Source: Arthrobacter sp. ZGTC131
GTDB taxonomy: Bacteria > Actinomycetota > Actinomycetes > Actinomycetales > Micrococcaceae
NCBI RefSeq assembly: GCF_002929275.1
Contig: NZ_PJIK01000010.1
Location: 62,001-126,000 of the forward strand
DNA: 64,000 bases
Reading direction: 5' to 3'
The translations under genes were made by a program, and so were the position numbers. Below are positions 60,636 through 64,000 of this stretch, piece by piece; positions within the stretch are counted from its first letter, which is position 1; every line of letters starts with the position of its first letter. Below the pieces are notes generated by a model. That model did no database searches. It was given only the letters and a program-made list of their open reading frames with translations, and had not been told where the DNA came from.

Positions 60636-61124
60636 CTACTCCCGCGGGTTGGTCCGCCGGGTGTCCGTGTCGGTGCGAGGATCCTGGCCAGCGTCACGCC
60701 GAGCGTCAGCATCGCGGCGCGTGTCAGCGTCAGGGTCACGCCGCGCGTCCGCGTCAGCGTCAGCCCGCGGGCCGCGGTCCGTATCCACGTCGGGGTCGAG
60801 GGCATTCGCCTTGTGGAGGTGCTTCTCGGAGTCAGTCCGGAAGTCCTGCGCCTCCGACTGCCGCTGTTCGGCCTCCTGGCGGAGCCGTGCTGCCTCAACC
60901 TGAGCCTTCTCTGCGTCAGCTTTGGCCCGCATGGCCCTGGCTTCATTCTCACGGGCCTGCAGGTCCGATTCCTCAGCCTTGCTGCGGATTTCGGCCGCGT
61001 GCTGACGGTTCTGCTCATCGCGCTTCTGCCGGAAAGCCTCCCTGCGCTTGCGGCTCATGAGCAGAACAATCAGTGCGACGGCGATGATTGCAACGACGAT
61101 CCAAACCCAGGTAGTTGTGTCCAC
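60636..61124 (-). CDS. Membrane-anchored coiled-coil protein with Asp/Arg repeat tail
   Basis: This 162-residue protein has one N-terminal helix (TTWVWIVVAIIAVALIVLLMSRKRR, region 3-27), then a charged coiled coil (DEQNRQHAAEIRSKAEESDLQARENEARAMRAKADAEKAQVEAARLRQEAEQ, about 35-90) and a low-complexity tail of DxDARRD/DTDxRR units. GTG 61124 is used because GAGAGGTGG lies 7 bases before it. The function is unknown. The layout resembles actinobacterial stress-related anchored proteins. Confidence 0.75.
   Translation of the reverse strand: MDTTTWVWIVVAIIAVALIVLLMSRKRREAFRQKRDEQNRQHAAEIRSKAEESDLQARENEARAMRAKADAEKAQVEAARLRQEAEQRQSEAQDFRTDSEKHLHKANALDPDVDTDRGPRADADADARRDPDADTRRDADARRDAGQDPRTDTDTRRTNPRE
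60665..60790 (-). repeat. Degenerate Asp/Arg-coding repeats
   Basis: GTCAGCGTC/GCGTCGG-like motifs recur several times, coding the DADARRDPDADTRRDADARRD tail (region 124-154) of the coiled-coil protein. Low-complexity coding expansion is likely. Confidence 0.6.
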
Positions 61125-61203
61125 CGTGGATCCACCTCTCTCAATATCCAGCACGGGCCGGCCTTGTGCGCCTGCGGCGTGTTTCAGCCTCATGCGCGAC
61201 CGA

Positions 61204-61234
61204 TTGAACTAGCGGCAGTCGTGGTACTTACAAT
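61204..61234 (+). promoter_or_regulatory. Possible promoter of the 61317 gene
   Basis: TTGAAC (61204-61209) and TACAAT (61229-61234) are separated by 19 bases, ahead of the 8-bp inverted repeat at 61237-61258. Confidence 0.4.
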
Positions 61235-61236
61235 CT

Positions 61237-61258
61237 AATAGTAATCATGCTTACTATT
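61237..61258. promoter_or_regulatory. Inverted repeat AATAGTAA-6-TTACTATT
   Basis: Perfect 8-bp arms with a 6-base centre lie in an AT-rich stretch between two divergent genes. It overlaps the expected start of rightward transcription, a typical repressor position. Confidence 0.5.
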
Positions 61259-61316
61259 TTAGGGCCAGAAGTGCTGGTTGCGATCAGCGGCCCACCTTCT
61301 TCGAGAGAGAGCGGCG

Positions 61317-61697
61317 ATGAAAGACGACCAATGGCCTCCGGAGGGCAGCCCCTCAGCGGACGAGGCAAGCGATGACGCCGCGTCAGGAAGCTTCAAACCC
61401 GCGGCCGGCACAGCCGTGCCGCCGCCGCCGATAGAGCTGCCGGGCCCTGACGCCACGACCGCCGGATTCACCGGCGAGGCGGCAAACACTACGGCGGGCG
61501 CTGCTCCCGGCGCTCCGGCCGGCGAGCCTCCCCATGTCCGTAACCCCCTGGAGTCCAACCAGCTGGCGGAAAGCCCCGCTGCCGGCTCCCGGTTGGCGGA
61601 CGATCCGCTCGCCGGCAAGCAGCCGGCCGACGACCCCCTGGGCAGCGATCCGCTCACCCTCGACCGCAGGAACGCCTCGCGCCCGCCCAGAAAATGA
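61317..61697 (+). CDS. Disordered hypothetical protein (126 aa)
   Basis: I do not recognise this protein. It is Ala/Pro/Gly/Asp-rich throughout, with no fold, signal or helix visible. A repeated motif (ADDPLAGKQPADDPLGSDPL; region 93-113) lies near the C-terminus. GAGAGAG lies 5 bases before the ATG. It precedes the BrkB gene and may be co-transcribed. Low complexity makes a real but fast-evolving protein likely. Confidence 0.6.
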   Translation: MKDDQWPPEGSPSADEASDDAASGSFKPAAGTAVPPPPIELPGPDATTAGFTGEAANTTAGAAPGAPAGEPPHVRNPLESNQLAESPAAGSRLADDPLAGKQPADDPLGSDPLTLDRRNASRPPRK

Positions 61698-61724
61698 CCC
61701 GCACAGTGAATGACCCGCACGGTG
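61693..61724 (+). repeat. 16-bp tandem duplication across a stop codon
   Basis: AATGACCCGCACAGTG (61693-61708) is followed by a copy with one change (61709-61724). The first copy carries the stop TGA of the disordered protein. It is the second case in this window of a short tandem duplication at a stop codon. Confidence 0.9.
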
Positions 61725-61769
61725 AATAACGCCGCAACGCGGCCCGCGCGTGATCGAAAGGATGGTCTC

Positions 61770-62924
61770 ATGGCCACGAACGAAGCCCCGGACACCAGCA
61801 CGGCCAAGGCGGACACAGCGCCCGCCCCGGATGACGAACGCAAGCCCGACAGCCCCACGGACGTCAGCAAACTGTCTTGGAAGTACATCGCCCGCAAGAC
61901 CCTCCGCGAGTTCACCTCGGACCAGTGCCCGGACCTCGCTGCGAGCCTTACCTATTACGGTGTCCTCTCGCTGTTCCCGGCATTGCTCGCGCTGGTTTCG
62001 CTGCTGGGAATCTTTGGCCAGCCGGAAAAGACGACGGCGGCCCTCCTCGAGATCGTTCAGGGCATCGCGCCCGGTTCCACCGTGGACATGATCCGCCAGC
62101 CAGTCGAGGAGCTCACGACGTCCCCGGCCGCCGGCTTCGCCCTGATCATCGGCCTCGCTACGGCTCTCTGGTCCGCTTCGGGCTACGTGGGCGCGTTCGG
62201 CCGGGCCATGAACCGGATCTACGAAACCGATGAAGGCCGAGGCTTCGTCAAGCTCAGGGGGACCATGCTGGGCGTCACGCTGCTTGCCGTGGTCATCGTG
62301 GCGCTCCTGGCGGCGATGCTGGTGATCAGCGGCCCGGTCGCTGAAGCCGTTGGCGGCGTCCTGGGACTCGGCGGCGTGTTCCTGACAGTCTGGAATATTG
62401 CTAAGTGGCCGGTCATCGTCCTGCTGGTCATCGTGATCATCGCCGTCCTCTACTACGCCACTCCCAACGTCAGGCAGCCCAAGCTCCGGTGGATGAGCAT
62501 GGGCTCCCTCATTGCCCTGGTGGCCTTCGTGATTGCCTCCCTCGGGTTCGGGTTCTACGTGGCCAACTTCAGCAGCTACGACAAGACCTACGGTGCGATC
62601 GGCGGCGTGATTGTGATGCTGCTGTGGCTCTGGATCCTTAACATGTCGCTCCTGTTTGGTGCGGAGTTTGACGCTGAGATGGAGCGCGGTAGGCAGCTGC
62701 AGGCGGGCATCGAGGCGGAGGAGACCATTCAGCTGCCGCCCCGCGACACCAAGAAGAGCGACAAGCTCCAGGAGAAGGAAGAGGAAGACATCCGGCACGG
62801 GCGCGAACTGCGCGAGAAGTTCAGCTCTGAAGACAAAGTCACAGACAGGGACGGCAAGAACGGCAGCCGCGAAGACAAGTCCCGGGAGCCTGGCGGCCGG
62901 TCAGCCGGGCGCGACAGCCGCTGA
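61770..62924 (+). CDS. YihY/BrkB-family membrane protein
   Basis: This 384-residue protein has six helices in the YihY/virulence-factor BrkB domain (region 40-285; DQCPDLAASLTYYGVLSLFPALLALVSLLG; GYVGAFGRAMNRIYETDEGRGFVKLRGT; NFSSYDKTYGAIGGVIVMLLWLWILNMSLLFGAEFDAEMERGR). The C-terminus is a highly charged, Lys/Glu-rich tail. The family's exact job is unsettled. AAAGGA lies 9 bases before ATG 61770. Confidence 0.9.
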   Translation: MATNEAPDTSTAKADTAPAPDDERKPDSPTDVSKLSWKYIARKTLREFTSDQCPDLAASLTYYGVLSLFPALLALVSLLGIFGQPEKTTAALLEIVQGIAPGSTVDMIRQPVEELTTSPAAGFALIIGLATALWSASGYVGAFGRAMNRIYETDEGRGFVKLRGTMLGVTLLAVVIVALLAAMLVISGPVAEAVGGVLGLGGVFLTVWNIAKWPVIVLLVIVIIAVLYYATPNVRQPKLRWMSMGSLIALVAFVIASLGFGFYVANFSSYDKTYGAIGGVIVMLLWLWILNMSLLFGAEFDAEMERGRQLQAGIEAEETIQLPPRDTKKSDKLQEKEEEDIRHGRELREKFSSEDKVTDRDGKNGSREDKSREPGGRSAGRDSR

Positions 62925-63226
62925 TTCGACCGCGGCCTCCGCGCCCAGCGTCCGCTGGTAGGCTCCGAAGCGGTGTGGCGCCCGCGCGGAGGTCCGCCCC
63001 GAGGTCATGACGCGGGTGGTGTCGGTGGCCATCACCGCGTACCCGCGCCTCCGCAGCCGGCCCACCAGGACCCTGTCCTCGGAGGAGGGGATTTTCCGAA
63101 AGCCTCCGGCGATCCGGTATGCGGACGCCCTGACACCGGATCCAGCGGCAGTTCGCCCAGGATGGCCAGTCCGGCCGTCTGCCAGGCAGCTTCGTCCGTG
63201 CCGGCGTCAGTGTGCGAAAAGCTCAC
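62901..63226 (-). pseudogene. Fused remnant: PIG-L deacetylase start joined to GT2 glycosyltransferase end
   Basis: A GTG at 63226 overlaps the acyl-CoA-dehydrogenase stop (GTGA) and opens VSFSHTDAGTDEAAWQTAGLAILGELPLD, which resembles the first 30 residues of PIG-L-type deacetylases from such clusters. Then, in a different frame from about 63143, comes GVRASAYRIAGGF, SSEDRVLVGRLRRRGYAVMATDTTRV and SARAPHRFGAYQRTLG, the C-terminal part of a GT2 glycosyltransferase, ending at TGA 62901. The two pieces are out of frame with each other, so this is a deletion scar. The PIG-L assignment is weaker than the GT2 one. Confidence 0.55.
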
Positions 63227-64000
63227 CACTCGTGCTCGCCCTTGAGCGTGAGGGCGCCGAGCTGCGCGTCGTCCCGCAGGGCATGGTGCTGCCGGACGTA
63301 CAGCGACAGGTCCGCCATGCACTTGCCATACCGCTCGTCGAACGCCAGCGGCCCGGGTCCCAGGTTCTGGCTCACCAGAAGCTGGACGCGCTCGACGGCG
63401 GCTGCAACAGTCCCGCGGACACGGAGCGCTTCGCTCCACGCACCGGAGCTCCGGCTGCCGCCCGATTCTTGCCTCGATTCCGCTTGCCCCAGCAGCCCGT
63501 CGTCGACTAACTCGGCAGTCCGGGCAAGATACTGGATGGTGGCAGTGAGGATCCGGTCCACTTCGCCGAGGCTCGCGAGCGCCACCTGGTCAGGGTCGCG
63601 CTGGGCCTGTGCACCCCTAAGCAAAGCGGCCTTGAAGTGCCGGCCCAGCGCCACCGCGCCACCCAGCCAGCACGCAGCCACCCCCATGCCGCCCCAGGCG
63701 AAGCCCGGGCGCTGGAAGTACCAGCCCTCCGCGCCCAGGGGCACGGCCGGAACGCGGTCGAAGTGGACGGTTCCGCTGGGTATCTCCCGCAGGCCCCGGC
63801 TAGTCCACTCCGGGTCCACGCATGTCACCCCGGCGTCTCTGAGGTCCACGGCGAAGGCGGCCCGGCCGCCCGCTTGCGTATGTGCCGTCACAACGGCGTG
63901 GTCCACGAATTGCGCCAGCGAGCACCACGGCTTGGACCCGCTGAGGCGCACCTCGCCGGGCTGTTCGACTTCAGGCTGCCCGGGCTGTTCGCCGGATGGG
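63223..64000 (-). CDS. Acyl-CoA-dehydrogenase-like protein (partial, C-terminal part)
   Basis: This acyl-CoA-dehydrogenase-fold protein runs off the right edge; about 259 residues are visible. GFAWGGMGVAACWLGGAVALGRHFKAALL and DQVALASLGEVDRILTATIQYLARTAELVD are typical of the C-terminal helical bundle, and SGSKPWCSLAQFVDHAVVTAHTQAGGRAAFAVDL of the middle beta-domain. These atypical members sit beside PIG-L, methyltransferase and GT2 genes, as the remnant downstream suggests. The chemical role is unknown. Confidence 0.75.
   Translation of the reverse strand, partial: PSGEQPGQPEVEQPGEVRLSGSKPWCSLAQFVDHAVVTAHTQAGGRAAFAVDLRDAGVTCVDPEWTSRGLREIPSGTVHFDRVPAVPLGAEGWYFQRPGFAWGGMGVAACWLGGAVALGRHFKAALLRGAQAQRDPDQVALASLGEVDRILTATIQYLARTAELVDDGLLGQAESRQESGGSRSSGAWSEALRVRGTVAAAVERVQLLVSQNLGPGPLAFDERYGKCMADLSLYVRQHHALRDDAQLGALTLKGEHEW

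Overview
The window looks like a chromosomal segment of a high-GC Gram-positive actinobacterium of the Micrococcaceae (Arthrobacter / Pseudarthrobacter type). The evidence is strong GC bias at third codon positions, many GTG starts, ATGA/GTGA start-stop overlaps, an actinobacterial Glu-Asp-Phe tRNA cluster, a RipA-like NlpC/P60 protein, a SigB/F-type sigma factor, and a histidine ammonia-lyase with the Cys-Ser-Gly triad that I recall from actinobacterial enzymes. The genus is inferred from gene content and style, not from a marker gene.

Layout. 1-9.6 kb: a fructan/sucrose locus read leftward: LacI-type regulator, family-5 solute-binding lipoprotein, two permeases, two ATPases of the peptide/nickel class, a GH32 beta-fructosidase, and the start of a secreted GH68 levansucrase cut by the window edge. 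9.6-12.8 kb: two small regulator/membrane-protein pairs (DUF2306 with TetR; EamA with TetR), each with clear palindromic operators. 12.8-13.4 kb: tRNA-Phe, tRNA-Asp, tRNA-Glu with a promoter and hairpins. 13.5-27 kb: housekeeping and envelope genes (EamA exporter, zincin-like protease, CDF metal exporter, NlpC/P60 hydrolase, LolA-like protein plus ABC exporter, DedA, universal stress protein plus PEP-synthase-like enzyme, a short FAD-binding protein, CopC). 27-34.4 kb: purine permease, formimidoylglutamase, class A penicillin-binding protein, CPA antiporter, two small unknown genes. 34.5-41.5 kb: histidine utilisation (hutH, hutU, IclR regulator), an SDR and an amino-acid permease. 41.8-46 kb: small genes, LysE exporter, a 3-hydroxybutyrate-dehydrogenase-like SDR divergent from a LysR regulator, and a spermidine-synthase-like protein.

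46.1-58.5 kb is the most unusual part. It holds nearly complete machinery for ADP-heptose: GmhA isomerase, two HldE-type bifunctional kinase/adenylyltransferases and GmhB phosphatase, together with three GT9 (heptosyltransferase-type) enzymes and two further glycosyltransferases. Six of these genes form one tightly overlapping operon. ADP-heptose normally feeds Gram-negative lipopolysaccharide, so here it suggests a heptose-containing surface glycan in a Gram-positive cell. The GmhA gene carries a 16-copy in-frame hexanucleotide repeat.

58.3-64 kb: a sigma factor whose 3' end runs antisense into a GT9 gene, an epimerase-family protein, coiled-coil and disordered proteins, a BrkB/YihY membrane protein, a decayed remnant that seems to join the start of a PIG-L deacetylase gene to the end of a GT2 gene, and a partial acyl-CoA-dehydrogenase-like gene running off the right edge.
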